64,000 bases of DNA from Chlorogloeopsis fritschii PCC 6912 (lineage in GTDB: Bacteria > Cyanobacteriota > Cyanobacteriia > Cyanobacteriales > Nostocaceae), in the NCBI RefSeq assembly GCF_000317285.1, contig NZ_AJLN01000100.1, forward strand, positions 186,001 through 250,000. Direction: 5' to 3'. The position numbers and the translations under genes are program-made. Shown one piece after another: positions 45,585 through 54,820 of this stretch; within the stretch, counting starts at the first letter, position 1, and the number at the start of each line of letters is the position of its first letter. The notes beneath the pieces were generated by a model. The model saw only the letters and a program-made list of their open reading frames with translations, had not been told where the DNA came from and did no database searches.

Positions 45585-48500
45585 TTACATTTTCCTGAAA
45601 AAACGCAATTGCATTAGTATGGGCTTCACCCATTTCCAACTCAAAGCATCATGCAGCAGAGTATAAAAACAGGGGATAATAAACAGCGTTAATAGTGTCG
45701 CCAAAGACAACCCCGCAAATACTACAATACCTAGAGGTTGGAGAAATTCTGAGCCTTCCCCTATTCCCAATGCTAAGGGGAACATACCTAAAACAGTGGT
45801 GATTGTAGTCATCAATATTGGGCGTAAACGCTGGGGAGCTGCTTGTAAGATTGCTGCTTTACGGCTAATTTCTTCGCGTTCCCGAATTTGGTTTGCCAGT
45901 TCAACCATGATAATGGCGTTGTTAACAACGATACCAACAAGCAACACAGCACCGACAATCACTGTTGCACCAATGGCAGTTCTGGTAATGTAAAGTCCAA
46001 AAATACCCCCAGCTAATGCTAGCGGTATTGTAAACATAATTACCAATGGGTCAATCAGTGAATTATATTGCACTGCCATGACTACGAAAACTAAAAAGCT
46101 AGCCAATCCCCCCAACAACCCTAGAGAGTTTTGCAATTGCCGATTCGATTCTGCTGTGGAACTGGGTAAGACGCTGACACCTTGAGGAAACTGGAAATTA
46201 TTTAATACATTATCTACCTGTGCTTGAGCATCGCTAAGACTTGCTCCTTCAGTCAAATTACCAGCAATAATAAAAACCTGACGCTGGTTAATGCGCTGAA
46301 TTTCTCCGGGGGCTTGGGCATCCACAATACTTGCCACGTCGCTAAGGCGCACTTGGCGATTATTTTCTACAAATAAAGGTAATCTTTGTAGTTGCGAAGG
46401 TGTTTGCACAGATTCTTCATTTAATTGCACTCGCACATCTACAAGACGATTACCCCGTTGCAACTGTGTGGGTACACTGCCTTGAATTGCAGTTGCGATC
46501 GTGTCACCAATTTCTCTAGTAGTCAATCCCAAGGCGGCAACCCGCTCCCAGTCTGGAAGAATCTGAATTTCCGGTTGACGTGCATCTGCATCGGGACGAA
46601 ATCTTGCTAAGGTGACTTTTTCTTCCAAATTTGCCAGCAGTTGTTCTCCAGCTTTTTGTAAGGTGTCTGCGTCATTTCCTTGCAGGATGATATCAACTTC
46701 AGCACCACGAACAGGTGAATTGGTGAGAATTAAGCCCCGTACTTGTCCTGGGGCTAAACGCAAGCGAATACCTGCTAAATTTAGTTTATTAAATTCTTGA
46801 GTAACTCGTTCGACATAGGCTTCTACATCCGAACCAGGTTTGAGAGTAATGGTGCTAGAACTGCGCAGAGGATTTTCTGTAGTGTTGCTACCAAATAAGA
46901 AGCCACCTATTGTGGAAAATACGTATTCCGTTTCTGGCTGACGGCGGAGAATGTCATTAACCGCAGCCATGACTTTTTGATTATTTTCTAAAGGAGTGCC
47001 AGGAGGAAACTGGGCGAATAAGTTGGCTTGCCCGGTGTTGATGCGGGGTAAAATTTCTTGAGAAATTTGCGGTATCATCCACAAACTACCACCACCAAGT
47101 AGGATAATAGCGATCGCTACTGTTAACAACCGAAAACGCAATATCTTACTCAAAAAAGCGCTATATCCTCTAGTTGCGGCATCAAAACGATTATTAAACT
47201 CCCGTAGAAACCAAAAATCACTTACACCACTAGAAAAACGCCATGCCAACATTCGAGAAGTAAGCATCGGCACTACAGTTACTGCAATCAAGATAGAAGC
47301 GGCAACAGAAAAGCTAATGGTGAGAATTAATTCATTGAATAGCAGGGAAATAAAGCCACCAATCAGCAAAAACGGTAATACGGCTACTAAGTTGGTGCTA
47401 GTAGAAGCTATCAAAGCTGATTCTACTTCCTGACTGCTTTGTTCTGCCTGTTGAATAAGTCGTAATGGGCTGAGGCGAGTTCTCGTATCCTTGCCGGGAG
47501 TCATGCCTGCACCCTCGGCAATATTTTCTAACATCACGATGGAGTTATCCACGACAATCCCGACACCCAATGCCAAACCACCTAAGCTGAAAATATTTAG
47601 AGATAAGCCAAATAACCCCATCAAAATAATTGCAGCAAGGGTTGCTAAGGGAATCGCAAACACAATAATTAGAGTTTGCCTTACCGAACCGAGAAATAAC
47701 AATACAGCGATCGCCGCAAGTACTGCTCCTATCAACCCAGAAGTAGTGACGTTAGAAATGGAATTGCGGATAAATCTTGACTCATCTAAAGTAGGTGTGA
47801 GAATTGCCTCTTCTGGAACGACACCAGATTTTCTCAGTTCTTCTAGTCGCTTTTTCACTCCATCAACAACGTCTATTGTGTTGGCATCTGGTTGCTTTTG
47901 AATGCTAATTTTTACTGCCGATTCTCCGTTGAGTAAAACAAACAGACGTTGGTTTTCGGTACCGTCAATTACTTCGGCAAAGTCACGCAAATACACGCGA
48001 CGATTAGGGGCAGCGCCTTGTGCCTGCTCTGAAGTAGAGGAAGCCAAAGAAGGTGAAGAAACTTCAAAAGAAAGATTGCGGATTTCTTTAGCGTCTTTAA
48101 AACGCCCGACGGTACGGGTGAGAGGTTCGGAATTTTGTCCAAAAATTCTACCACCAGAAATGTCTTGGTTGCGGCTTGTCAGTTCATTGAGTACATCTGT
48201 TAAACCAACACCAAGAGCTTGCAAGCGATCCAAATCAATATTTACCCTGACTTCTTCTTGTACCCCTCCCGATACATCTACCCCCGCCACTCCTGACACT
48301 ACACTTAGTTCGCGGGCTAATTCTTCTTCGGCAAATACCCGCAAATCAACACCTTCCAAAGAAGGCGAAGTTAGCGCCATTTCGTAAATAGGTGATTGGG
48401 AAGGATCGAATTTAAATATGCGGGGTTCTTCGATTGTGTCTGGTAATCCACTTCTGGCTCTGTTAAATGCCGCTGTCGCATCATTGAGAGCTTGATCGAT

Positions 48501-48827
48501 ATTGCCTCCTGGTAAAAAGAACAGATCCAAATTTACCTGCCCTTCACGAGTTTGGGAAAAAACCTGTACCACGCCCTCTGTCGCGGCAAAAGCTTCTTCT
48601 AATGGTTTAGTAATTTCATCAACCCCTACTTCAGGCGAAATTCCAGGAGCTTGTACCCGCACCCCAATCCGGGGATATGTAATTGATGGCAGCAAATCCA
48701 CTGGTAGTTTAGTAATGAAAAAGAAACCCATTACAATCACTGCCAGAGTAAGCATGAGTGTGCCAATGTGTTGGCGGATAGCAAGGGCACTGATACTAAA
48801 TCCCCCAATTTTTGTTGTTTGCTGCAT
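45585..48827 (-). CDS. RND efflux permease
   Basis: A 1080-residue inner-membrane proton-driven exporter with the RND layout: helix 1 (about 20-40), a large periplasmic loop, six helices (about 355-560), second periplasmic loop, and a C-terminal helix bundle (about 900-1060). SITYPRIGVRVQAPGISPEVGVDEITKPLEEA near the N-terminus, GIVVDNSIVMLENI in helix 4 and GIVVNNAIIMVELAN near the end are typical. The relay position has VDN rather than the DD pair of AcrB, common in the more divergent HAE-type pumps. The substrate is unknown. Downstream partner of the adaptor gene. Confidence 0.93.
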   Translation of the reverse strand: MQQTTKIGGFSISALAIRQHIGTLMLTLAVIVMGFFFITKLPVDLLPSITYPRIGVRVQAPGISPEVGVDEITKPLEEAFAATEGVVQVFSQTREGQVNLDLFFLPGGNIDQALNDATAAFNRARSGLPDTIEEPRIFKFDPSQSPIYEMALTSPSLEGVDLRVFAEEELARELSVVSGVAGVDVSGGVQEEVRVNIDLDRLQALGVGLTDVLNELTSRNQDISGGRIFGQNSEPLTRTVGRFKDAKEIRNLSFEVSSPSLASSTSEQAQGAAPNRRVYLRDFAEVIDGTENQRLFVLLNGESAVKISIQKQPDANTIDVVDGVKKRLEELRKSGVVPEEAILTPTLDESRFIRNSISNVTTSGLIGAVLAAIAVLLFLGSVRQTLIIVFAIPLATLAAIILMGLFGLSLNIFSLGGLALGVGIVVDNSIVMLENIAEGAGMTPGKDTRTRLSPLRLIQQAEQSSQEVESALIASTSTNLVAVLPFLLIGGFISLLFNELILTISFSVAASILIAVTVVPMLTSRMLAWRFSSGVSDFWFLREFNNRFDAATRGYSAFLSKILRFRLLTVAIAIILLGGGSLWMIPQISQEILPRINTGQANLFAQFPPGTPLENNQKVMAAVNDILRRQPETEYVFSTIGGFLFGSNTTENPLRSSSTITLKPGSDVEAYVERVTQEFNKLNLAGIRLRLAPGQVRGLILTNSPVRGAEVDIILQGNDADTLQKAGEQLLANLEEKVTLARFRPDADARQPEIQILPDWERVAALGLTTREIGDTIATAIQGSVPTQLQRGNRLVDVRVQLNEESVQTPSQLQRLPLFVENNRQVRLSDVASIVDAQAPGEIQRINQRQVFIIAGNLTEGASLSDAQAQVDNVLNNFQFPQGVSVLPSSTAESNRQLQNSLGLLGGLASFLVFVVMAVQYNSLIDPLVIMFTIPLALAGGIFGLYITRTAIGATVIVGAVLLVGIVVNNAIIMVELANQIREREEISRKAAILQAAPQRLRPILMTTITTVLGMFPLALGIGEGSEFLQPLGIVVFAGLSLATLLTLFIIPCFYTLLHDALSWKWVKPILMQLRFFRKM

Positions 48828-48860
48828 TTTTCTAATTTAAAATTCAGACAACAATGATTT

Positions 48861-50249
48861 CTATTTTCCTGTTGAAGTCAATTCTAATTTTTCAGAGAGA
48901 ATTGAAAGACTTACAGCACTGCCATCTTTTAATGGCTTGCCACTCCGCACTACATAAGCTTCACCCGGTTGCAAGCCAGATATAATTTCAACTTTGCCAT
49001 CACCACGTTTTCCCAACGTGACGGTTCTCGCTGCAACTTTTGTTTTACCTTCTGTTTGCGTTACCACAAATACTTGCCCCTGAGTATTTTCATCTGTCGA
49101 TTTTAACTTTGAGGTTTGTTCCGCTGTTTGTCTCTGTTGTGCTTTTTCTGCTCCCTGAATGGCTGTTAACGGCACCACTACTTGTTCTTCTTCTTTACTG
49201 ACAAAAGTTGCTCTGGCTAGCAGCCCACTACCAATTCTACCGTCACTGTTCGGAATCACTATTTCTACTGGTACTAAGCGAGCGGTAGTATCAGCTGCTG
49301 GGGAAATCCGGGTTACCGTGCCAATATATTTTTCGTTAGGGAAAGCATCTAAACGCACTTGCACAGATTGCCCCACTTGAATATTTGCCAGTTCTAACTC
49401 AGAAAGTTGAACTGCAACTTTTACACGGTTAAAATCACCAATTTTCAATACTTCATTGCCTGGTTGGAGAAGATTACCCGGTTCTGTCACCTTTTCTAGA
49501 ACTGCACCAGCAATCGGAGATGTGAGTCTTGCATAGGATCTGCGTTCTTTTGCTTGTGCCACTACAGCTTTTTGGGCGGTTAATCTACCTTTGGCAGCGG
49601 CGACGGCTTGCTGTTCTGTGCGTACTTGCTCTTCGGCGGCACGTAATGCTTGCACAGCTGTTTCGGCGGTGGTACGTGCTTGTTCAGCCGCTTGTTGGGC
49701 GATCGCTCCTTCTTTAAAAAGTTTTTCTTGCCTTTGTGCATCTGCTTGAGCTTGCTTCACCTCAAGCCGCGCCCGCTCTACTTCCGCACGAGCATTACTA
49801 ACTTGAGTATTTGCTCTGGCTACTTCTGATTGCAGGGCGGCTAGTTCCGCTTCCGCTTGATTTAATGCCGTTTTTAGAAGCACATCATCCACCTGCCCAA
49901 CAATTTGTCCTTGTGCAACTGTATCGCCCACATCTACGTTCAAAGCCACAAGCCTTCCTTCTACCTGCGATCGCAGCGATACTGTACGGAATGGTGTAGT
50001 AGTACCTGTATACTCTAATTGCTGTTGCAATAAATCCTTGCGAGCGATCGCCACATCCACAGGCGTTGCACCACCTGCTTCTGTGCTACGACGCTCTTGT
50101 TGAGCTTCAGCTGATTCTCTGGGAAGCGAGCCGCAACCTCCAATTAGCAATGCAATACCTAGCAAGCTAGCCAGCCAATAGATAGATGAACCCAACACAA
50201 AAGCGGGATTTTTGACAAATTTACGCGGCTGTTTTCCTTCGCGAATCAT
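48861..50249 (-). CDS. RND periplasmic adaptor (membrane fusion protein)
   Basis: A 462-residue HlyD/AcrA-type adaptor. A hydrophobic segment ends in LLIGGCGS (about 28-38), which fits a lipobox. The lipoyl halves (VDVGDTVAQGQIVGQVDD and SPIAGAVLEKVTEPGNLLQPG) flank a long Ala/Gln/Glu-rich coiled-coil hairpin (about 125-225). Beta-barrel and membrane-proximal domains follow. It precedes the permease by 33 bases on the same strand, so both are one operon. No outer-membrane TolC partner is in the window. Confidence 0.92.
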   Translation of the reverse strand: MIREGKQPRKFVKNPAFVLGSSIYWLASLLGIALLIGGCGSLPRESAEAQQERRSTEAGGATPVDVAIARKDLLQQQLEYTGTTTPFRTVSLRSQVEGRLVALNVDVGDTVAQGQIVGQVDDVLLKTALNQAEAELAALQSEVARANTQVSNARAEVERARLEVKQAQADAQRQEKLFKEGAIAQQAAEQARTTAETAVQALRAAEEQVRTEQQAVAAAKGRLTAQKAVVAQAKERRSYARLTSPIAGAVLEKVTEPGNLLQPGNEVLKIGDFNRVKVAVQLSELELANIQVGQSVQVRLDAFPNEKYIGTVTRISPAADTTARLVPVEIVIPNSDGRIGSGLLARATFVSKEEEQVVVPLTAIQGAEKAQQRQTAEQTSKLKSTDENTQGQVFVVTQTEGKTKVAARTVTLGKRGDGKVEIISGLQPGEAYVVRSGKPLKDGSAVSLSILSEKLELTSTGK

Positions 50250-50879
50250 TGATTTAGCTCCTACCGAGGAAGTTTTTAGCTATCAAGCCCGTTCATATTC
50301 CAAGTAATTTCAACTAAATTAACCTGCGGCATAGACACTAGAGAATCTTTTGCAAAATGAAAAATATACTAGCAATTTTTATGTAGATACTTTGTATAAT
50401 TTACAACTCATAGTAAATTTATTTACAGAATGATTAATGCTATTCAAATTGGTCATATACAGAAAAACCTAAGTAACCGATGGAATTATTAGCGATTCTA
50501 AAAAGAAAGTATAAATGTTTTTCACTGACTTTCCATCTGCTCGTTGGTATAAGGCTTTTAACGACCAAAATCAGCCTTTTACCGCTAGTTTGTTTCTTTA
50601 TTTCTATCCTAAAGACTGAAGCTTGGAAAACACATGGCAAGAAAGTCACGTATGTAACAGTGACTAAAGTCATGTTTTGACAATGACAAATCTGAGGCTA
50701 ATACTAAAAGCCCATATTCTAGAAGAAGTCTAAAGAATACGGTGACGCGATCGCAGTAGCGGAAGTTCTGAGCAAAAAGAATCATTTAGGGCACTGTAGC
50801 AAAACTATCAGTAATTATTCCAATATTTAGTTTATATTAAGAAAAGTGAAATTTTAGAAATAAGGGGCACACATCATGT
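50250..50879. other. intergenic region
   Basis: About 630 bases between divergent genes. Two overlapping open frames near 50.44-50.68 kb on opposite strands have no family features and look accidental. One HIP1 site lies near 50.75 kb. Confidence 0.45.
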
Positions 50880-51470
50880 ATGTCCTATCAGAACTCAGTG
50901 CGAATTCACTTTGCGCAAGGAAGGCTACTAGTGACATTATCACCACGACAACTTGTACGAACAGCTAACGAATCCCTGCTTGGAGAATTTTTTCAAGCAT
51001 CAGTAGGTAAGTGGCGTTCAGAACGACGCTACTACACATTGCCGGAGGGAGAGACAAAGGAAATGATTAGCATCATTACTATCCGGTATTTAGAGCAGGG
51101 ATGCGATGAATTACAAAAGCTGGCTCAAATGCACAATTTGTCTGACACGATGAGTTTGGTATGTGGTGCCGAAGTGATATGGGAAAGTACTGATTCTATT
51201 TCGGGGAGAAAGGAATCTAAGGGGAAAACTTTATTTGGGGCAAAGGGAAACACCTTGTACCGCGATCGCGGTTTCGCTACAACCAAACCAGTCACAGCCC
51301 AGTATTTCTTTCCCAACCCCACTACTCTCTGTTTGCGAACTGAGTACAATGGTTCGGTATTTGAGGAAGAATTAAAGCTTGTTGGTAGTAAATATCGAAC
51401 GCGCCAGTCAATTATCTCTCGTGCAGGCGAACAGTTAATGATTGGACAGTATTTGGAAAAAAGGATTTAG
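50880..51470 (+). CDS. phycobiliprotein lyase, CpcS/CpeS family
   Basis: A 196-residue lipocalin-fold protein of the CpcS/CpeS bilin lyase family, which attaches phycobilins to cysteines of phycobiliproteins. Family blocks are clear: GEFFQASVGKWRSERRYYTLPEGE (about 25-48), SGRKESKGKTLFGAKGNTLYRDRGFAT (about 104-130), and PTTLCLRTEYNGSVFEEELKLVG with SRAGEQLMIGQYLEKR at the end. Which phycobiliprotein subunit it serves cannot be read from the sequence. A small membrane protein ORF follows within 21 bases. Confidence 0.88.
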   Translation: MSYQNSVRIHFAQGRLLVTLSPRQLVRTANESLLGEFFQASVGKWRSERRYYTLPEGETKEMISIITIRYLEQGCDELQKLAQMHNLSDTMSLVCGAEVIWESTDSISGRKESKGKTLFGAKGNTLYRDRGFATTKPVTAQYFFPNPTTLCLRTEYNGSVFEEELKLVGSKYRTRQSIISRAGEQLMIGQYLEKRI

Positions 51471-51490
51471 ATAGCTCCATTGAAATTATT

Positions 51491-51661
51491 ATGGGAGTAA
51501 AACCATCTCGTGTAAAGTCTTGGATGGTTTGTGTTACCTGGTTATTTGTAGTAGTTGTAATCACAATACTTTATACGTACCCTTCGATTAGTTGCAAGCT
51601 ATTGAAGAATCAACAAGCTTGTGAAATTAATCGGTGGAGAATACGCAATGAACCGCCGTGA
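51491..51661 (+). CDS. small single-pass membrane protein
   Basis: A 56-codon frame, ATG to TGA, starting 21 bases after the lyase stop. It has a basic N-terminus (MGVKPSRVKS), one hydrophobic helix (about 11-30: WMVCVTWLFVVVVITILYTY) and a polar tail with two Cys (SCKLL, QACEI). The positive-inside pattern and position support a real gene in an operon with the lyase, but no ribosome-binding site is evident and I know no family. Confidence 0.45.
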   Translation: MGVKPSRVKSWMVCVTWLFVVVVITILYTYPSISCKLLKNQQACEINRWRIRNEPP

Positions 51662-51894
51662 AGCAACAGATGAGGACGCGGGGATACGGAGACAACTAGA
51701 CGCGAAGATATATTATAGGAACCACAACTGCTCATGCTTATTGTGCGGTAATGGTTCTTGCTTATTTAGATAGCTTTTATCTATAAATATTCAGAAAAAT
51801 ATAATAAAAAATAATGATATTAAACTTGATTTTTTATATTGTCTAATGATAGGTTAACTTCAAAGAATTACTGGTACATATGAACTAGATGTGT

Positions 51895-52134
51895 ATGAAT
51901 AACAAATTTACACTAGGCAAGTTATACAAAATCGCTACTACAGGAGGTGATTCACTTGGATATTGGTTTTATCACGGGCTGTATCTCAATGTAGGGATGG
52001 GAGAGAAACAGTCAGAGGGGAAATTTATCCAGGATGGAACCCCTTTCCATTTATTTCATTCAGATATTGCCCCTGACATAGAAATAAGAGTACCAGTGCC
52101 AGCAATGGCAGCGTTAGAAATAACTCAGAGATAA
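51895..52134 (+). CDS. small hypothetical protein
   Basis: A 79-residue frame (MNNKFTLGKLYKIATTGGDS...) with an internal ATG start; a second ATG two codons upstream (51889) is equally possible. Balanced composition (Gly, Phe, His, Pro; VPVPAMAALEITQR at the end) argues for coding. No membrane segment and no family recognised. Confidence 0.45.
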   Translation: MNNKFTLGKLYKIATTGGDSLGYWFYHGLYLNVGMGEKQSEGKFIQDGTPFHLFHSDIAPDIEIRVPVPAMAALEITQR

Positions 52135-52191
52135 AAACTATCTGTTACAAGAAAGGTGCAGGTTAATTTGGGGCGAACAATCTTGGACTCA

Positions 52192-52656
52192 TCAGGCTAA
52201 ATCATTGAGAGTTTGCTGCCAATCTGCTACACATATCCCTTCGCTCTCAAAAAGCGATAGATGTTTTAAGTTTGTTGTCACAATTACGACTTCATTAAAA
52301 CTCGGCAACTGGAGAATAGCCTGAGCAGCAAGAATTACATCACCATCCAAGCTGTCATTGCTTGCAGTCGGCTTTCCTTGGTTTCGCACCCATGCCCACA
52401 GTTCTGCTGCTTTTCGCATTGTTTCAGGCGTTAGTGGTATGAGGCAAATTTGACTAAGTTTATTGAGGCGCTCTATGCTCTTACTCTTTCCTTGCCTCAA
52501 CAATTCTCGCCGAAGCTCATAGTCAGCTATCTCTGGCACACGTATAACAGTTTCATTATTCTGTAAAGATTCTAGCCACTGTCTGACTTTCGGCTCTGCT
52601 TTTGGATGCGTTACTGCACTTAACGGATTAGTATCTAGTAATATAACTCTGCTCAT
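52192..52656 (-). CDS. PIN-domain toxin, VapC-like
   Basis: A 154-residue PIN-domain RNase of the VapC-like type. The first active-site Asp is in ILLDTNPLSAV (Asp8), and further acidic residues are in YELRRELLRQ (Glu) and SLDGDVILAAQA (Asp). It is probably a toxin that cuts tRNA or rRNA when free of its antitoxin. The putative antitoxin gene lies 31 bases upstream on the same strand. Confidence 0.85.
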   Translation of the reverse strand: MSRVILLDTNPLSAVTHPKAEPKVRQWLESLQNNETVIRVPEIADYELRRELLRQGKSKSIERLNKLSQICLIPLTPETMRKAAELWAWVRNQGKPTASNDSLDGDVILAAQAILQLPSFNEVVIVTTNLKHLSLFESEGICVADWQQTLNDLA

Positions 52657-52687
52657 CTGAGCTTTTACAAAAACGGATGATTCTGAT

Positions 52688-53059
52688 TTAAAGCTGCCTC
52701 AATTGAGGGTAGGTTTCCTCATCGTATCCTGATTGATCATCCATCCATTCATCAACCAGTTCTATGACTTTTTTCAAAGAATCATCCTTTTTTGTTTCTA
52801 ATTCAGAACATTGGACAACTTTATCTTCATTTAACTGACTGCGTCTTATGTTTTCTAAGATGACACTGATATCAATGTCTTTCTCATCATTTGAAACAAA
52901 GGTCACTCTCTGATAGCTTCCAGCAATAAAATTATTGGACAACGGTAACGATTTTCCCTTAATCAACGCATTGACCTTAGCCCTAACTTTCAGCAGTTCT
53001 GCTAGAGAAAGGGCATCTAGTTGTTGCATAATTACATCAAGCGATGATGTCTTGGGCAT
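52688..53059 (-). CDS. putative antitoxin partner of the PIN toxin
   Basis: A 123-residue acidic protein, no membrane segment. N-terminal helix (LDVIMQQLDALSLAELLKVRAKVNALI) and a C-terminal peptide of the kind seen on cyanobacterial antitoxin-like proteins (ELVDEWMDDQSGYDEETYPQL). The role is inferred from its place directly upstream of the PIN gene. Its own DNA-binding fold is not evident. Confidence 0.6.
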   Translation of the reverse strand: MPKTSSLDVIMQQLDALSLAELLKVRAKVNALIKGKSLPLSNNFIAGSYQRVTFVSNDEKDIDISVILENIRRSQLNEDKVVQCSELETKKDDSLKKVIELVDEWMDDQSGYDEETYPQLRQL

Positions 53060-53247
53060 AGGGTCAACATGGGGTTATCTGTCTTAATTCTATGTCATCA
53101 CCATTCTTATGAGCCATGTTTGGAAGCTCACATTTTCTTGTTGGTGATGGAGAGCGAAAAGTTTCGGAGGAGATGGGCAACAATTCAGGAGGGGTTCTCA
53201 ACATTAAATTTTTAGTTTTTGGCGCTAAAGCACCTACTACAAACCAT

Positions 53248-53472
53248 TTACAACTGTAGCTCAAACCCAGGTAAAACCTCTTCACCAGAAAGTACAGCTG
53301 GGATTTGAACAACTTCTACAGGTTACCGCGATCGGTAAATCTCTACTTGTTCGTCTTGAAAATTAATCAGCCAACCCAAGCGCAAACCATTTTCTAAGTA
53401 CTCCTGCATTTTCTCTTGCAGGGGTTAGAGGCGATCGCACTCACAACGGAGTTCAATCACAAAATCAGGCAT
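53248..53472 (-). pseudogene. Uma2 endonuclease gene fossil
   Basis: One minus-strand frame reads PDFVIELRCECDRL-stop-PLQEKMQEYLENGLRLGWLI, then NFQDEQVEIYRSR-stop-PVEVVQIPAVLSGEEVLPGF. This is the second half of a Uma2 protein with two in-frame stops and no N-terminal half. The break falls inside the PDF motif, where a MITE fragment (53461-53535) begins, sharing about nine bases (AAAATCAGG) with the gene. Confidence 0.8.
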
Positions 53473-53535
53473 TTAAAACTCTTACTCTCTGCGGCTCTGC
53501 GTGAGGCAAATTCATACTTTGGATCAACAACACCC
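53461..53535. repeat. partial MITE of the GGCGTTGC family
   Basis: Matches the internal and right part of the element at 34136-34246 (CATTTAAAACTCTTACTCTC, CAAATTCATACT, degenerate end ATCAACAACACC). The left end is missing at the junction with the Uma2 fossil. Confidence 0.75.
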
Positions 53536-53557
53536 AAACACCCATGTCGAAGAATTG

Positions 53558-54133
53558 TTAATTCTGCAAGCTAGCATCAATCAACACCGAAAGCGCACTT
53601 TGAGCAATATTTGCTCCATCAGGTGACTTTTCAATTGTTGCCATCAGACTTGCACCCCCAATCAAAAGAAGATACTGCTGCGAAAAAAATTCTGGATTTT
53701 GCACCCCAGCCTCAGCTGCTAACCGCATAATGATTTGTCGAATAGACTCACGCAAATCAATCGAAACCTGATGAGCTTTGTGAGATGCGTCTGCAATTTC
53801 TAGAACGGCATTAATAAAAGGACAGCCACGAAAATTAGGACTAGCGTACCAGTCACGCAACACATCAAATGTTGCTAATAAACGCTCTTTAGGCGTATTG
53901 CCTCGTTCTTTGACAGCATTTTCAAACCAACACAACCATTGAGATGCTCGATATTTCACCACTTCTTCAATGAGCTTGTCTTTAGAAGGAAACCAACGAT
54001 AGAGTGTTCGTTTAGCAACGCCTGAAGCAGCAATCACTTCATTAATGCCTACATACTGAATACCCTTCTGATAGAAAAGTTCAGAAGCTGTTTCTAGAAT
54101 TTGTTGCCGAGTGTGACTAGATTCGTGAGCCAT
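53558..54133 (-). CDS. TetR family repressor
   Basis: A 191-residue TetR-type regulator. The N-terminal helix-turn-helix (TRQQILETASELFYQKGIQYVGINEVIAASGVAKRTLYRWFPSKDKL) is complete; the C-terminal ligand domain is of the type often seen with AhpD/CMD and oxidoreductase genes. The ATG at 54133 (AAAGGAT upstream) is preferred to an in-frame TTG at 54151 that lies in an operator. It is divergent from the AhpD-like gene with two palindromes between, so it probably represses both. Confidence 0.88.
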   Translation of the reverse strand: MAHESSHTRQQILETASELFYQKGIQYVGINEVIAASGVAKRTLYRWFPSKDKLIEEVVKYRASQWLCWFENAVKERGNTPKERLLATFDVLRDWYASPNFRGCPFINAVLEIADASHKAHQVSIDLRESIRQIIMRLAAEAGVQNPEFFSQQYLLLIGGASLMATIEKSPDGANIAQSALSVLIDASLQN

Positions 54134-54143
54134 ATCCTTTGGG

Positions 54144-54161
54144 GTAGACAAGTTTGTCTCC
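54144..54161. promoter_or_regulatory. TetR operator 1
   Basis: GTAGACAAGTTTGTCTCC, an imperfect 18-bp palindrome just upstream of the TetR start codon. Confidence 0.75.
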
Positions 54162-54188
54162 TTAGGGATATACTAGCACCTATCTTGG

Positions 54189-54206
54189 GTAGACAAGTCT
54201 GTCTAC
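54189..54206. promoter_or_regulatory. TetR operator 2
   Basis: GTAGACAAGTCTGTCTAC, a nearly perfect 18-bp palindrome 27 bases upstream of the AhpD-like start. Its centre is 45 bp from that of operator 1. Confidence 0.8.
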
Positions 54207-54232
54207 TTGGTGGTAGTTGGAGGTTTTCGCCA

Positions 54233-54793
54233 ATGGAATTTACGATTCACACAATTGCAACAGCTCCAGAAGACTCCAAAGAAGCTTTAGTTCACGCCCA
54301 AAAGACGTTTGGTTTTATTCCAAATTTGGAAGGTATTTTTGCTGAGGCTCCTGCTTTGCTCAAAGGTTCAATGACGCTATGGGATTTGTTCGCAACCACC
54401 AGTTTCAGCCCGATTGAACAACAAGTAATTTATTTAACAGCTAACTATGAGCATGAATGTCATTACTGCATGGCAGCACATTCCGGCTTGGCAAAAATGA
54501 TTGGAATGTCAGTCAATGATGTTCAAGCGCTTCGTAAAGGTACACCATTAGGCAATCCTAAATTACAAGCACTGCGCCATTTTACCCAACGTATGATTCA
54601 GGCTCGTGGCTGGATTGAAGATAGTGAAATTGAGGAGTTTATCGCGGCTGGCTATAACAAAAGACAAGTGCTAGAAGTAATTTTGGGCATTGCCATCAAA
54701 ATCATGCATAACTATACAAATCACATAGCTCAAACTCCTTTAGATAAGGAATTTCAGCCATACAAGTGGGCAAAACCAATAGTGAATATGTAG
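54233..54793 (+). CDS. AhpD/carboxymuconolactone decarboxylase-like protein
   Basis: A 186-residue all-helical AhpD-like protein. The redox motif ECHYCMAAHSG (Cys76-x-x-Cys79, His83, Glu75) is the disulfide-reductase centre of the family. The likely role is peroxide or electrophile detoxification. ATG 54233 has GGAGG upstream; an upstream in-frame extension would be translated through the operators and is rejected. Expression is probably induced when the TetR protein releases operator 2. Confidence 0.87.
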   Translation: MEFTIHTIATAPEDSKEALVHAQKTFGFIPNLEGIFAEAPALLKGSMTLWDLFATTSFSPIEQQVIYLTANYEHECHYCMAAHSGLAKMIGMSVNDVQALRKGTPLGNPKLQALRHFTQRMIQARGWIEDSEIEEFIAAGYNKRQVLEVILGIAIKIMHNYTNHIAQTPLDKEFQPYKWAKPIVNM

Positions 54794-54820
54794 GTAATTT
54801 GTTCACATTTAAGATTTAGG

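Noticed and set aside
47491-48387. Long plus-strand open frames opposite the RND permease gene
   Set aside because: Antisense shadows of a strongly conserved coding sequence.
50440-50680. Two overlapping open frames on opposite strands (77 and 66 codons)
   Set aside because: Mutual shadows with no family features and no ribosome-binding site.
53064-53312. 82-codon minus-strand open frame
   Set aside because: It is out of frame with the Uma2 fossil that occupies the same bases; the fossil frame has recognisable homology.
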